Below, in pieces: positions 43,173 to 52,202 of a DNA stretch of 64,000 bases. The first letter of the stretch is position 1; each line of letters starts with the position of its first letter. Below the pieces are notes generated by a model. The model saw only the letters and a list, made by a program, of their open reading frames with translations, searched no databases and had not been told where the DNA came from. The DNA is from Lacibacter sp. H375 (GTDB taxonomy: Bacteria; Bacteroidota; Bacteroidia; Chitinophagales; Chitinophagaceae): positions 434,001-498,000 of the forward strand of contig NZ_JBBKTT010000001.1 of NCBI RefSeq assembly GCF_037892425.1, given 5' to 3'. The translations under genes and the position numbers were made by a program.

Positions 43173-44522
43173 ATGGAGCGCTTTATGTACCAGGACGAAT
43201 CATTTGAACGAATGCTGAAAGACAAAGCAGACGAGTACAGAATGTACCCGTCTCAACAGTCATGGGAAAACATTCAGAAACGAATTCGTCCAAAGAACAA
43301 TCTCTTTAATTTCAAATCCATTGGTTTAAGTGCTGCTCTTTTGTTAGGTTTTGCTATTTCAATTTCTGATGAGCAAACAACAAAAGACACTAACTCAGCT
43401 TTCATTACAAATTTTATTGATGACCAGGAGCTTCCAGTAGCTACGGCACAGCCTCAAAAAAATACAGCGAAGGTTATTCCAATTACGGCCGCTATTCGTG
43501 TTAATCAAATTTCGACGGAGTTCCCCGAAACAATTACCGCCGAGGCTGTTGAAACACCGACCAATGAATCAAGTGTGCTGCAGCCAATTGAAACAGCTGG
43601 TTTAATTATAACAGAAGAAGATTTGCCTTCCTTAACAAAGGCAACGGTAACAATTGAACCAAGTTCGTTGAAACCATCTGCACCTGCATTTATCAATACT
43701 GTTGAAGAAAAAACAATCGATATCACACCGAACGAATCATCATTGTCAGTTGAGCCTGATTTAGGTGAAGCGGATCTACGAACTAGACTTGATGTTCCAG
43801 TGATCAATGTGCCAAAGCCAAAAAGACAATTACAGTTTTACATAGCATCTTCTGCCAGCTATCGTGTGCTCTATAACGATAATAAACTCACATTTGGCAA
43901 TCTTTCACAGCAAGACCCTGAAAAGGTAGCCAAACACAGTCCTTCATTAGGTGTAGAATTTGGAACTGCTGTTCTGCTTCCACTGTCAAAAAACATAAAC
44001 TTCAGAACCGGCATTCAATTAAATTTTACACGCTATAATGTCGAACTTTTCAGATCAAGTCCACAGGTAGCTACAGTTATTTTAAATAATAATAATGGCG
44101 TGATCCAACGGGTAACATCATTAAGCAGCCAAAACAATAACGGTCTTTTTAAAAGCGATGAAGTAGCAAATGAAACTTACCAGTTGTCAATTCCAATTGG
44201 TCTTGAATTCCGCCTTGCAGGCAAGCGTAAATTGCAATGGAATCTCGCAACGAATATTCAACCTACATACTTGCTCTCAGCTTCAGGATACATGTTAACG
44301 AGTAACTTTGAAAAATACATCAAGGCCCCGGATCTCTTAAGTAATCTTAACCTGAACACGGCCATTGAAACATTTCTCCGTTGGAATGTAAAAGACATCC
44401 AACTCCAGGCAGGGCCGCAATTACGTTACCAGCTGTTTTCGAATTCTCAAGAGGGATATCCCATTAAAGAACATTTGGTTGATTATGGTTTCCGCATTGG
44501 TATCGTTAAAACAATCAAATGA
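43173..44522 (+). CDS. putative dual-membrane-spanning anti-sigma factor with outer-membrane beta-barrel domain
   Basis: This 449-residue protein has no signal peptide. Residues 1-44 are soluble (EYRMYPSQQSWENIQKRIRP), resembling the WxxI helix of anti-sigma N-termini. A membrane helix spans about 47-64 (FKSIGLSAALLLGFAISIS), with positive charges before it, so the N-terminus stays inside. Residues 66-217 are Pro/Thr/Ser/Glu-rich and look disordered. Residues 218-449 look like an outer-membrane beta-barrel (QLQFYIASSASYRVLY, HSPSLGVEFGTAVLLPLS, INFRTGIQLNFTRYNVE, IPIGLEFRLAG, DYGFRIGIVKTIK). The plan matches dual membrane-spanning anti-sigma (Dma) proteins of Bacteroides. Its gene lies 30 nt after the ECF gene. 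An ordinary porin-like protein is the alternative. Confidence 0.75.
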   Translation: MERFMYQDESFERMLKDKADEYRMYPSQQSWENIQKRIRPKNNLFNFKSIGLSAALLLGFAISISDEQTTKDTNSAFITNFIDDQELPVATAQPQKNTAKVIPITAAIRVNQISTEFPETITAEAVETPTNESSVLQPIETAGLIITEEDLPSLTKATVTIEPSSLKPSAPAFINTVEEKTIDITPNESSLSVEPDLGEADLRTRLDVPVINVPKPKRQLQFYIASSASYRVLYNDNKLTFGNLSQQDPEKVAKHSPSLGVEFGTAVLLPLSKNINFRTGIQLNFTRYNVELFRSSPQVATVILNNNNGVIQRVTSLSSQNNNGLFKSDEVANETYQLSIPIGLEFRLAGKRKLQWNLATNIQPTYLLSASGYMLTSNFEKYIKAPDLLSNLNLNTAIETFLRWNVKDIQLQAGPQLRYQLFSNSQEGYPIKEHLVDYGFRIGIVKTIK

Positions 44523-44580
44523 TTTGAGCTGAAACCGGCTTTCGCATCTTTCCGAATATAGTTTTCGATATTTTTACAGC

Positions 44581-45153
44581 ATGATACGTTTTCTCCTCGT
44601 TGCAGTTTCTGTTACTGTCGTGCTTTCATTAAACAGCTGTAAAAATCAGAAGAAAGAACCAAAAAACTATATTGATGTTTCTTCATATCTGAAAGGTCAA
44701 TTAAAATATATTGATTCTGTTCCCTTCGCCTTTTTAAAAGTAGCGGTAAAGGAAGACAGCATTTTTACCGATTCTCAATTTATCAGCAAAGAACAGGTAA
44801 GGGCAATTATACAACCGTTCCTTGTAGAGGAACTGGAGAAAAAGAATTTCGAAAAGAATTTCAAAGAAACCTCTTTTGCTGATGCTACCATTGAAACAGT
44901 AACAATCACATACGAAACAGAAAACGATAAAATACCTGTATCTAGAGTAGATATTTATGTAAATCCTGAAAAGGAAATGATCAGCCAGCTCTATTTGATT
45001 CGCCATGAAGATAAAGGCGATTCAGTGTTTACCCAACAACTTCTATGGAAACACAATAAAAGTTTTGTGTTAATTACAGGCCGTGGAAAGAAGAATGAAC
45101 CCGAAAATATTGTTACAGAAAAAGTGATCTGGGACGATCGAGCAGACCAATAA
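44581..45153 (+). CDS. hypothetical lipoprotein downstream of the sigma/anti-sigma pair
   Basis: This 190-residue protein has a lipoprotein signal ending in LSLNSC (Cys 20). The mature part is soluble and mixed alpha/beta (YIDVSSYLKGQLKYIDSVPF, FISKEQVRAIIQPFLVEELE, TVTITYETENDKIPVSRVDI, MISQLYLIRHEDKGDS). I do not recognise the family. It starts 58 nt after the dual-membrane gene and ends 2 nt before uvrC, so it may be cotranscribed with both. It could belong to the regulated envelope system, but this is only from position. Confidence 0.7.
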   Translation: MIRFLLVAVSVTVVLSLNSCKNQKKEPKNYIDVSSYLKGQLKYIDSVPFAFLKVAVKEDSIFTDSQFISKEQVRAIIQPFLVEELEKKNFEKNFKETSFADATIETVTITYETENDKIPVSRVDIYVNPEKEMISQLYLIRHEDKGDSVFTQQLLWKHNKSFVLITGRGKKNEPENIVTEKVIWDDRADQ

Positions 45154-45155
45154 TC

Positions 45156-46970
45156 ATGACCGAAGTTGAATTAAAAAAAGTACTCCCCGGCATCCCCGCC
45201 CAGCCCGGCATTTATAAATATTACGATGCGGATAAAAAACTGTTGTATGTAGGAAAAGCCAAACACCTGCGTAAACGTGTTTCTTCCTACTTTACAAAAA
45301 CACTCCAATCATACAAAACACAGGAGCTTGTACGCCGTATACACAGTATTGAGTTCACCGTTGTAAATTCAGAACAAGACGCATTCTTCCTTGAAAATTC
45401 GCTCATTAAACAATTTCAACCTGTCTTTAATATTGATCTGAAGGACGATAAGAGTTATCCGTTCATTGTTATTAAAAATGAAGCTTTCCCAAGAGTGTTT
45501 CTTACACGAAGAAAGATAATTGATGGCTCAACTTATCTTGGCCCTTTTACTTCGGTTGCCAAAGTAAGAGACCTTATTGATTTTATCCGTCAGCACATCC
45601 CCATACGTAATTGTAAACTGAATCTTAGTGAAGCAAACATCAGGAAGGGCAAATTCAAGGTTTGTCTTGAATATCATCTGGGTAATTGCAAGGGACCTTG
45701 TGAAGGACTACAAACTATCGAAGATTATAAGGAAGATCTTGAACAGGTAAAGAATATTCTTAAAGGAAATTTATCGCCTGTTATCCGGCATCTGAAAGAA
45801 GAGATGAAACAGTTTGCTGCTGATCTTAATTTTGAAAAAGCAGAGATCAACCGGAAGAAAATTGAGCACCTTGAAAGTTACCGTGCAACTTCAACTGTAG
45901 TGAATCCAAGACTTGGTGATGCTGATGTGATCTCGATCGTTGTACAGGAAGAAAAAGCATTTCTCAATTACATGATGGTGCAAAATGGAAGTATCATTCA
46001 AACGGAAAACCTGCAGCTCGAAAGCAGGCTTGGCGAAAATGAAAAAGAAATACTTGAGTTTGCTGTAAGTTATATTCGCAATAAATTTGAAAGTCTTTCC
46101 CCTGAATTAATTGTTCCTGTTGAAATAGAATTGCTTGATGAAGCGTTAAAAATAACGGTGCCAAAAGCAGGTGAAAAGAAAAAGTTGCTGGAGCTATCCC
46201 AAAAAAACGCAGCTATTTTCTTTGAAGAATACAAGCGCAAAAAAGCATTACAGCTAACGGATAAACGGAAAGAGAATAACCTGAAGATTGTGGAACAGTT
46301 AAAAGATGATCTTCACTTAACACAATTGCCGCTGCACATTGAATGTTTTGATAACTCCAACTTCCAGGGTGCATACCCTGTTGCAGCAATGGTATGTTTT
46401 AAGAATGGTGAACCAAGTAAACAAGACTACCGGAAGTTTAATATCAAAACTGTACAAGGCATCAATGACTTTGCTTCCATGAAAGAAGTAGTGATGCGCA
46501 GGTACAAACGTTTGATTGAAGAAGATAAACCATTGCCACAGCTGGTAATCATTGATGGTGGTAAAGGACAACTCTCGTCTGCAATGGAAAGCATTAAAGA
46601 CCTGAAGCTGGAAAATAAAATGACAGTGGTAGGTCTTGCTAAAAATGTTGAAGAAATATTTTTCCCCGGCGATAAAGAATCATTAAAGCTTGGATATAAC
46701 AGCGAATCGCTCCGACTGATTCGAACCATCAGGGATGAAGTGCATCGCTTCGGCATTACTTTTCATAGAGCTCAGCGTAGCAAAGGTGCATTTAAAACGC
46801 AATTAGATGACATCAAAGGAATTGGCGAAGCAACCATTGAAATGCTGATGAAAGAGTTTAAATCAGTTAATAATATCCGTAATGCCTCACTTGAAGATAT
46901 TGCTGCAATTGTGGGCGAAAGCAGGGCAGTTTTGGTGCAAAAGGCATTAATGCAAGATGAGAAAGGCTAG
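45156..46970 (+). CDS. uvrC: excinuclease ABC subunit C
   Basis: This 604-residue protein is UvrC, the dual-incision nuclease of nucleotide excision repair. It has the N-terminal GIY-YIG nuclease domain (QPGIYKYYDADKKLLYVGKA), a Cys-containing region (KVCLEYHLGNCKGPCEGL), the UVR motif (FAADLNFEKAEINRKKIEHL), the RNase H-like second nuclease (IECFDNSNFQGAYPVAAMVC, VIIDGGKGQLSSAM) and a tandem HhH at the end (LDDIKGIGEATIEMLMKEFK). It starts 2 nt after the lipoprotein stop, suggesting cotranscription. A hairpin at 46983-47007 follows. Confidence 0.97.
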   Translation: MTEVELKKVLPGIPAQPGIYKYYDADKKLLYVGKAKHLRKRVSSYFTKTLQSYKTQELVRRIHSIEFTVVNSEQDAFFLENSLIKQFQPVFNIDLKDDKSYPFIVIKNEAFPRVFLTRRKIIDGSTYLGPFTSVAKVRDLIDFIRQHIPIRNCKLNLSEANIRKGKFKVCLEYHLGNCKGPCEGLQTIEDYKEDLEQVKNILKGNLSPVIRHLKEEMKQFAADLNFEKAEINRKKIEHLESYRATSTVVNPRLGDADVISIVVQEEKAFLNYMMVQNGSIIQTENLQLESRLGENEKEILEFAVSYIRNKFESLSPELIVPVEIELLDEALKITVPKAGEKKKLLELSQKNAAIFFEEYKRKKALQLTDKRKENNLKIVEQLKDDLHLTQLPLHIECFDNSNFQGAYPVAAMVCFKNGEPSKQDYRKFNIKTVQGINDFASMKEVVMRRYKRLIEEDKPLPQLVIIDGGKGQLSSAMESIKDLKLENKMTVVGLAKNVEEIFFPGDKESLKLGYNSESLRLIRTIRDEVHRFGITFHRAQRSKGAFKTQLDDIKGIGEATIEMLMKEFKSVNNIRNASLEDIAAIVGESRAVLVQKALMQDEKG

Positions 46971-46982
46971 GTGAAAAAAAAT

Positions 46983-47007
46983 GGGGCCAGGATAGAAATC
47001 CAGCCCC
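46983..47007 (+). terminator. terminator after uvrC
   Basis: GGGGC (46983-46987) pairs with GCCCC (47003-47007) and GGAT (46990-46993) with ATCC (46998-47001) around AGAA, with small bulges. It is followed by GTCTTTAAAA, a weak U-tract. It begins 12 nt after the stop. Confidence 0.65.
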
Positions 47008-47188
47008 GTCTTTAAAATCCAATATCCTATGAAAAACCGAAACGAAGATACAAACACTTACTATAAAAGCAATACCTCAAAGCGGGTATTTTTCAAATTC
47101 ATCAGTATTTTTTCAGTGTTGTAAAATGACATTTTTTTAGGCTAACCCTCTGCTATTCAATTTTCATATTTCAACCACATGCATAAAA

Positions 47189-47209
47189 AAACCGCCATTG
47201 AGGCGGTTT
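47189..47209 (-). terminator. terminator after gldN
   Basis: AAACCGCC (47189-47196) pairs with GGCGGTTT (47202-47209) around ATTGA and is followed on the minus strand by TTTATGC after a run of A on the plus side (47185-47191). It lies 21 nt beyond the gldN stop and ends the gldKLMN operon. Confidence 0.88.
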
Positions 47210-47230
47210 CTATAAATAATTTTTAAGCAC

Positions 47231-48310
47231 TTAATATGACCATAGATCTTGCTCGTAGTTGAATATCTTGTCCTTGATATTTTCACCTTCAAGTAAGCGA
47301 AGGATTGGGTCTTTGATGAAATCTTTCAAACGACGGTCATATGGATTGTCCATGGTTGTTTTCGTGATATAACTGCTGAACATACGATTTTCAAACAGTT
47401 CCTCCCATGTCATACGTGCACCAAAGTTTTTACCATTAAATGCTTCAAATCTTGATAGCACACCACGTGCATCCGGGTAATAAATCCAGAATAATGGCGA
47501 CATATCGATAAACTGACCTGTTGACGTATAAATAGGTTTTACAGGGCAAATTCCGAGAATTCTTACAAACATTCTTGATGATTCTTTATCGAACACCCAC
47601 TCTTCTTTTACTCTGAATTGGTAGATACTGTCAGGATCAACCTCTTTTGTACGAACCTCGTAACGCTCAATATTACCCTGCAGATCATAAACAGGAACAG
47701 TATCAACACCACCTGAAAATGATTCCATTACAGCCTGCGGCGTTAATGGTGTAGAAAAACGATCATCAAGAGGATCGAAAGCTGTTATTTCTCTATCTCT
47801 GATCGCTTTCAGAATAATTGAAATGAAGCGCTGGTTACCATTATCCTCATCAGCTGAATACCGGAAAGGTAGGTTCATCTTTTCACGTGTGTCGATTTCT
47901 CTCCATACACGTTGGCGATAAACCGCATCATCTTCACGAATATGCTCATAAGCCAATGGCTGACGATCTTTAATGAGGTTACGCTCAATAGACGCATCGT
48001 TACGAAGCGATGGTTTAATAGTATCCAAAGCAGCATTACCCGTTGATTTCACCACCACAATAGGAATATTCGCCTGTGGCTGATTAGTAGGTTGCTGTTG
48101 GTTATTATTACCATATGCCGAGTTCTGCTGCGTTGGTTGCTGTTGAGTTTGAGTAGGCGTTGTGCCATACCCGGATGAACCATAGCCCGAAGATTGTGCC
48201 GGTGGCGTTGTTGTTTTACGTGTTGTCTTCTTCCGCTGTTGCGCAGAAACAACCCCCGAAATCATCAGGGAAGCTAACAACAAACCAACAGAAAGGCTTT
48301 TCATTTTCAT
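47231..48310 (-). CDS. gldN: type IX secretion/gliding protein GldN (PorN)
   Basis: This 359-residue protein has a signal peptide (SVGLLLASLMISGVVSAQQ), a low-complexity Gln/Thr/Gly-rich linker (SSGYGTTPTQTQQQPTQQN) and a conserved domain beginning near residue 110 (RQPLAYEHIREDDAVYRQRV, WREIDTREKMNLPFRYSADE, TPLTPQAVMESFSGG, YQFRVKEEWVFDKESSRMFV). This is GldN/PorN, a periplasmic ring component that binds the GldK lipoprotein. The gene is the last of gldKLMN, 11 nt after gldM. Confidence 0.96.
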   Translation of the reverse strand: MKMKSLSVGLLLASLMISGVVSAQQRKKTTRKTTTPPAQSSGYGSSGYGTTPTQTQQQPTQQNSAYGNNNQQQPTNQPQANIPIVVVKSTGNAALDTIKPSLRNDASIERNLIKDRQPLAYEHIREDDAVYRQRVWREIDTREKMNLPFRYSADEDNGNQRFISIILKAIRDREITAFDPLDDRFSTPLTPQAVMESFSGGVDTVPVYDLQGNIERYEVRTKEVDPDSIYQFRVKEEWVFDKESSRMFVRILGICPVKPIYTSTGQFIDMSPLFWIYYPDARGVLSRFEAFNGKNFGARMTWEELFENRMFSSYITKTTMDNPYDRRLKDFIKDPILRLLEGENIKDKIFNYEQDLWSY

Positions 48311-48321
48311 GATCGTGTCTT

Positions 48322-49851
48322 TTAATATAGATTAAACGCCATTGTAGGCAAAGTTCTTGTGTTACCACCTGGTCCAACCGCTTTTATTTCATCAAGTACC
48401 ACAGTTGTACCTGGTTTGCAACGGTTCATCAGGTCCTGCACAGCATCAAATGTGTTGCTGCGGATACCTGGCTTAACACCAGCATCCGGGAAACCAGCAC
48501 CTGTTGCATAGAAAGTATATCCGGTAACAGTAAAGCTTACCCCTTCAAACACGAAGTTCTCAAGCTCGGCTCTGATACCTCTTTGTGCTTTAAATACATT
48601 GGCTGGAATACGTCCGCCTTTGCTGGCACCAACCATTGGCGTAGGATCAGGAACGGTTTTCACTCTGAATTCAAAGCTACTTGGCTTCCCATCAGAATTA
48701 ACTGTAACGATAGCTTTACCAGGAGTTGTAGGCTTGGCAACGTAACGACCCGGACCAATTTTACTCAAAGAGCCATTGTTGATACCTACTGTTACTTTTT
48801 CATCACCTACATTACCACCGCTAACAGCAAGCTCATTATCTAAACCGATGTATAATACTTTTACTTTTTCAGCACTTACAAACGCACCCGTTGCAGTACC
48901 TACCGTATAGTTAATTTCTGTTTCTTTTGATTGTGGGTTACCATCCTGGTCTGTATAGTTTACAACAACTTTTACTGAACCACTTGTGCTGCCAACTTTG
49001 ATCTTTTTAACAGCCATACCCTTCTCGTTCAATTCAACCGGAGCACCTGCAATAGATACTGTAGGGAGTTTGCTTTTACTGAAAGCACCTAACCCTGCCG
49101 TAATTTCTAATTCCTGTCCGGGGAACAGATAGCTTGAACTTGATCCAACAATTGGCTCAAACGCATCAAAACGAACTACTACCTGGCCGACACGGTTATG
49201 AAATTCATTCACAAAACGGCTTTCAGTTGTTTTTACGTCGTTCTGAAACTTACTGAGCATTGTTAAAGCAGCAACAGTAGGGGTCATATGGAAGTAAGCT
49301 GAAGCCCATGTTACTTTACCCATTTGACGGGTATTTGACTTTGGAATTTCAGTATTGATCGGAAGATTCTTTTCAAACATTTTAGCCACTTCAGGATCGA
49401 TGGCTAACATTGCTTTTTTATACTGCTCTAATTTCGCTCTCAGCTTTTCGCCTTCACCCTGCTTATCCATAATACGGGTAGCGATATCTACATTATCTTC
49501 TTTAAATTTTGATTCAGGATCTTTTGGATCGTATCCTGCTTCAACTTTAATTTTCATTTTCAGTTGCTCAATATAGTCAGTTACTTCTTTCGTTAAACGA
49601 ACTGCAGTTTCTGCTTTTGGCATCCATACTTCGGCTTTAACTCTTGATTCTGGTGCAGCAAGTTTTATTTTGAACGATTCCATGATCGTTTCTGTAGAAC
49701 GGTTAACGACTGTATTTGTAGTGGTAAGACTATTGTCAACTACTTTAAATGCATTGATGATCTCTGCTGATACGTTGAGTGCCAACAGTGCTGTTAACAC
49801 CAGGTACATCAGGTTGATCATCTTCTGCCGGGGCTCTTTAGGTAGTGCCAT
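48322..49851 (-). CDS. gldM: type IX secretion/gliding protein GldM (PorM)
   Basis: This 509-residue protein begins MALPKEPRQKMINLMYLVLT and has a single inner-membrane helix (MINLMYLVLTALLALNVSAE), followed by a long periplasmic part with an N-terminal helical domain and several immunoglobulin-like domains near the end (AFEPIVGSSSSYLFPGQELE, VKTVPDPTPMVGASKGGRIP, FTVTGYTFYATGAGF). GldM dimers connect the inner-membrane motor with GldL to the outer-membrane GldK/GldN ring. The gene lies 61 nt downstream of gldL and 11 nt upstream of gldN. Confidence 0.97.
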   Translation of the reverse strand: MALPKEPRQKMINLMYLVLTALLALNVSAEIINAFKVVDNSLTTTNTVVNRSTETIMESFKIKLAAPESRVKAEVWMPKAETAVRLTKEVTDYIEQLKMKIKVEAGYDPKDPESKFKEDNVDIATRIMDKQGEGEKLRAKLEQYKKAMLAIDPEVAKMFEKNLPINTEIPKSNTRQMGKVTWASAYFHMTPTVAALTMLSKFQNDVKTTESRFVNEFHNRVGQVVVRFDAFEPIVGSSSSYLFPGQELEITAGLGAFSKSKLPTVSIAGAPVELNEKGMAVKKIKVGSTSGSVKVVVNYTDQDGNPQSKETEINYTVGTATGAFVSAEKVKVLYIGLDNELAVSGGNVGDEKVTVGINNGSLSKIGPGRYVAKPTTPGKAIVTVNSDGKPSSFEFRVKTVPDPTPMVGASKGGRIPANVFKAQRGIRAELENFVFEGVSFTVTGYTFYATGAGFPDAGVKPGIRSNTFDAVQDLMNRCKPGTTVVLDEIKAVGPGGNTRTLPTMAFNLY

Positions 49852-49912
49852 CTTTTTCGGATTTTGGTTTTAAATCAGGAAATAGTTTTGGTTGCTCTTC
49901 TGTTGATTCGTA

Positions 49913-50659
49913 TTAACGTCCCTGCATTGCATTGATCATATTTCCGTAGATGTTGTTCAAGGTGCCGAGGTTTCTTGCAAGGCTGCCAATTTGCTCCTGT
50001 GCTTTCTTCGCATCATCTACGCTACCCAACATTGCTTCAGAAGCCTGTGTAAGGTTACCATAGAATTTGTTCATTGCTTTCAGGTGATTGTTGGTATCCT
50101 GTAATTCCAATTCGTAAATTGTATTTAAAGAACCGAGATTCTTTGTCATAACCTGTACTTGCTCATGGTACGCTTTTGTACCTTCTGCAGCCAGATTGAA
50201 AGAAGAAACGGTTGAAGCAGCTTGCTGATAAGCATCTTTCATACCATCCAATACTTTAGCAGCTTCTTTAGAAGATGCACTTAACTGGCCGGTTGAAGAA
50301 ACTACATCGCTAACATCTTTAATACCACCAACAGTGCTGTTGAGCTTTTGGAAATTTTCTCCAAGGCTGCGGAGGTTTGCCGGTGTAATATCTGCATCGC
50401 TCATCATTTTATCTAACGAAGCAAGTGCTGGCGTTCCTGCGGGAACTGCTGCTTTATGATCATCGTGCATACCATAACCTTGTGAGGCTAAGTATGCGTA
50501 TACTAAGAAGATACCTGCTTCGGTCAACAGACCTACTGTAAGCATCATATCTGCAAATGAAAGGTGGAGGATCTTGGCCCACGCTCCGAAGATTACAACT
50601 GCTGCACCTGCGGAAACGATAATGTTCGTGATTTTTTCGGTTGATTTAGAGACTGCCAT
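49913..50659 (-). CDS. gldL: type IX secretion/gliding motor protein GldL (PorL)
   Basis: This 248-residue protein has two N-terminal membrane helices (NIIVSAGAAVVIFGAWAKIL, MMLTVGLLTEAGIFLVYAYL) followed by a long helical cytoplasmic part rich in Ala, Ser and Leu with predicted coiled-coil (AAKVLDGMKDAYQQAASTVS, NLGTLNNIYGNMINAMQG). The conserved Glu in the second helix (TEAGIF) fits the proton-channel role of the GldL-GldM motor, which powers type IX secretion and gliding. It follows gldK by 111 nt and precedes gldM by 61 nt. Confidence 0.97.
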   Translation of the reverse strand: MAVSKSTEKITNIIVSAGAAVVIFGAWAKILHLSFADMMLTVGLLTEAGIFLVYAYLASQGYGMHDDHKAAVPAGTPALASLDKMMSDADITPANLRSLGENFQKLNSTVGGIKDVSDVVSSTGQLSASSKEAAKVLDGMKDAYQQAASTVSSFNLAAEGTKAYHEQVQVMTKNLGSLNTIYELELQDTNNHLKAMNKFYGNLTQASEAMLGSVDDAKKAQEQIGSLARNLGTLNNIYGNMINAMQGR

Positions 50660-50770
50660 AAAAGTTGGTTTTAAAAAAGGTAATTCAATGATGGTTTGTG
50701 ATCAGCTCAAAAAACTTAGGTTTTTGGACTAAAAGGTAAATATTAGGATTATAAATTTCAATGGTGATGA

Positions 50771-52039
50771 TTAACGTTTGCGCATCATAGGTGGCAGGTT
50801 GATCACGCAACGGAAACCGATGTATGATTTTGCTGTATCCTGATACTCATAGTTACGGGTACTTGTTTGCAGGAAGTAACCAACCGACTGCCAGCTACCA
50901 CCACGAACCACTTTACGTTTCATGCGTGGAGGATCGCTGTCCTTTGCATTGTAACGGATATCGGGGTTCATGTCATGTGCAAAGTTGTATGCTCCTTCAT
51001 AGTAAAGAGAACCTGTCCACTCTGCCACGTTACCAGCCATATTGTAAAGACCGAAATCGTTTGGCCAATAAGCATCTGCACGTACAGTATAGAAACCACC
51101 GTCTTCAGGATAGTTACCACGGCCGGGTTTAAAGTTGGCCATTAAACATCCTTTACGGTTGCGGAGATAATAGTTACCCCAAGGGAACATTGATTGTGAA
51201 CGTCCGCCACGGGCTGCATATTCCCACTCTGCTTCAGAAGGCAAGCGATAGCTTGATTCTGTTGCATATCCTTTCTTATCATTGAAGTCATTGAGGTGAC
51301 GTGTACGCCAGTTACAAAATGCATTTGCCTGTTTCCAGGTAGTTCCAACTACAGGATAGTTAGCAAAAGCCGGGTGAGCAAAATAACGCTGGCTCATTGG
51401 CTCATTATAACTATAAGAGAAATCACGCACCCATACCAATGTGTCGGGATATACTTTAACGGGATTCTTAATAATGAATTTTGAACGGGGTTCGTTTGGT
51501 TTGCGGTAAGCAGCTGCTTTGTAGTCTACATACTCTTCCTGATAAATGAGTTTGTCAGGGTCGATTTCCATTTTACCGAAAATGCGATCATCCGGTGCCA
51601 TCATCATCTGGCCGAGTTTCTCATATACATTCTTCTCTTTCCAGATACCGGCAGCTTTTTTCCAGTCGATGGAGTTTGTCTTCGGATCGATGTAGTTTAA
51701 TACAGTTGCCGCAATGGAATCCCTTACATAGAACACAAACTGCTTGTATTCGCTATTGGTAACTTCAGTCGCATCCATCCAGAAACCGCTTATCGATACC
51801 TGGCGGTTACGTGCAGTATACGCATAGTTGATGTCCTCATCACTTGGTCCCATGTGAAAGGTGCCCTGAGGAATCATCACCATTCCAAGATGTGTGTTGT
51901 TGTTTTGCTTGGCGTTGTAGGATGCACCAACAAGTTGACCGTTGTTTGCTGATTTCGAAGAAGACTTCGATTTACCGCAGCTAACAGCTAGTACGGATAA
52001 GGCGGCGATTGTTAGGCAACTTAACAGTTGGTTCTTCAT
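50771..52039 (-). CDS. gldK: type IX secretion/gliding lipoprotein GldK (PorK)
   Basis: This 422-residue lipoprotein has a lipobox ending LAVSC (Cys 21) and a formylglycine-generating-enzyme-like fold (MVMIPQGTFHMGPSDEDINY, GFWMDATEVTNSEYKQFV, RLPSEAEWEYAARGG, YNMAGNVAEWTGS, VVRGGSWQSVGYF). The fold is used structurally and lacks enzyme activity in GldK. It forms the outer-membrane-associated ring with GldN. It is the first gene of gldKLMN and starts 163 nt downstream of the stop of the YyaL-type gene upstream on the same strand. Its product is required for cargo such as the T9SS type A protein at 17-18.5 kb. Confidence 0.96.
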   Translation of the reverse strand: MKNQLLSCLTIAALSVLAVSCGKSKSSSKSANNGQLVGASYNAKQNNNTHLGMVMIPQGTFHMGPSDEDINYAYTARNRQVSISGFWMDATEVTNSEYKQFVFYVRDSIAATVLNYIDPKTNSIDWKKAAGIWKEKNVYEKLGQMMMAPDDRIFGKMEIDPDKLIYQEEYVDYKAAAYRKPNEPRSKFIIKNPVKVYPDTLVWVRDFSYSYNEPMSQRYFAHPAFANYPVVGTTWKQANAFCNWRTRHLNDFNDKKGYATESSYRLPSEAEWEYAARGGRSQSMFPWGNYYLRNRKGCLMANFKPGRGNYPEDGGFYTVRADAYWPNDFGLYNMAGNVAEWTGSLYYEGAYNFAHDMNPDIRYNAKDSDPPRMKRKVVRGGSWQSVGYFLQTSTRNYEYQDTAKSYIGFRCVINLPPMMRKR

Positions 52040-52202
52040 TTGTTAAGAATTTAATTTTCTTGATTAAGGTATTGGACAAATTTAAGACGTCCTTTTCAGG
52101 ATTGACCTTAAAACTTATCGCAATGCTAGTAATTAATTTTTAATTATTCAAAATGTTTTTACAGCTCGTCATCGATAACGGGGAATCAATATTTTTATTG
52201 TT

